Below the pieces are notes generated by a model. The model did not search any database. It was not told the DNA's origin and saw only the letters and a program-made list of their open reading frames with translations. This document shows positions 49,116-49,226 of a stretch of 49,226 nucleotides of DNA, in pieces (positions within the stretch are counted from its first letter, which is position 1; the number at the start of each line of letters is the position of its first letter). The DNA lies in NCBI GenBank assembly GCA_031422555.1, contig JANPLZ010000085.1, positions 1 to 49,226 on the forward strand, written 5' to 3'. Both the position numbers and the translations under genes were made by a program. The stretch comes from JANNAT01 sp031422555. GTDB lineage: Bacteria; Pseudomonadota; Alphaproteobacteria; Rhodobacterales; Rhodobacteraceae.

Positions 49116-49226
49116 ATGGCAGAGTTGATCGACCGCCCGCTGACTTTGGCTTTGATCGTCGATGATCATCCGCTGTTTTGCGATGCTTTGGCGATGACTT
49201 TGAAAGCCGTTGTCGGCATCGCGCGC
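49116..49226 (+). CDS. Response regulator, NarL/LuxR type, 3' truncated by window end
   Basis: Only the first 37 codons are in the window. They encode the start of a receiver domain: LTLALIVDDHPLFCDALAMT, with the acidic pair DD and the HPLF pattern typical of NarL/FixJ-type regulators. The phosphoacceptor Asp and the expected helix-turn-helix lie beyond the end. GGGG (49101-49104) precedes the ATG. The regulon is unknown. Confidence 0.75.
   Translation, partial: MAELIDRPLTLALIVDDHPLFCDALAMTLKAVVGIAR

Overview
The window reads as chromosomal DNA of an alphaproteobacterium, most likely Rhodobacterales/Rhodobacteraceae. The reasons are high GC, densely packed genes with many ATGA/GTGA overlaps, the gene order phoR-pstSCAB-phoU-phoB, the glgPBCAX-pgm glycogen operon, lptFG placed directly upstream of lptD-surA-pdxA-rsmA, a DUF4167 protein behind prfA-prmC, and short intergenic repeats containing a GCGCAAATACTCC core. 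No IS element, prophage, CRISPR array, tRNA or rRNA gene was recognised. Almost every gene belongs to a known family.

Layout, left to right. Positions 1-2270 hold the end of an inositol catabolism cluster (iolD, cut by the window edge, and iolB). A small uncharacterised gene (2267-2650, minus strand) follows tail to tail. Positions 2847-10276 form the phosphate regulon: a histidine kinase (phoR) without membrane segments, a three-repeat PHO box, the PstSCAB high-affinity phosphate importer, PhoU and PhoB. On the minus strand follow a nucleoside hydrolase, an iron-type periplasmic binding protein without its permease or ATPase, and mazG. Positions 13551-17433 (plus strand) carry an M20 amidohydrolase, a class III aminotransferase and an arginase/agmatinase-family ureohydrolase; the last two probably work together on polyamine or guanidino compounds. 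Then come a DUF1499 protein, release factor 1 with its methylase (prfA-prmC), and a DUF4167 protein with a long Arg/Asp/Gln repeat tail.

Positions 21335-28873 (minus strand) are an outer-membrane biogenesis operon read lptF-lptG-lptD-surA-pdxA-rsmA. It is divergent from pepA-holC, which encode leucyl aminopeptidase and the DNA polymerase III chi subunit. Next on the minus strand are a membrane-anchored retropepsin-like protease, a MarC-family membrane protein and an ABC-F ATPase. Divergent from these are ndk and a GH125 mannosidase-family gene. A TfoX C-terminal-domain gene and a 48-codon Gln-rich gene lie opposite.

Positions 37283-48441 are the glycogen operon glgP-glgB-glgC-glgA-glgX-pgm. 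Pgm and GlgC supply ADP-glucose, GlgA and GlgB build the polymer, and GlgP and GlgX degrade it. The window ends with a lipoprotein lytic transglycosylase and the first 37 codons of a NarL-type response regulator.

No clearly new multi-gene system is visible. The points most worth a second look are a composite intergenic repeat present in two full and two partial copies, one of which supplies the glgA ribosome-binding site; a nested double palindrome behind ndk; the three-repeat PHO box with a soluble PhoR; the repeat tail and palindromic leader of the DUF4167 gene; and the small Gln-rich gene.
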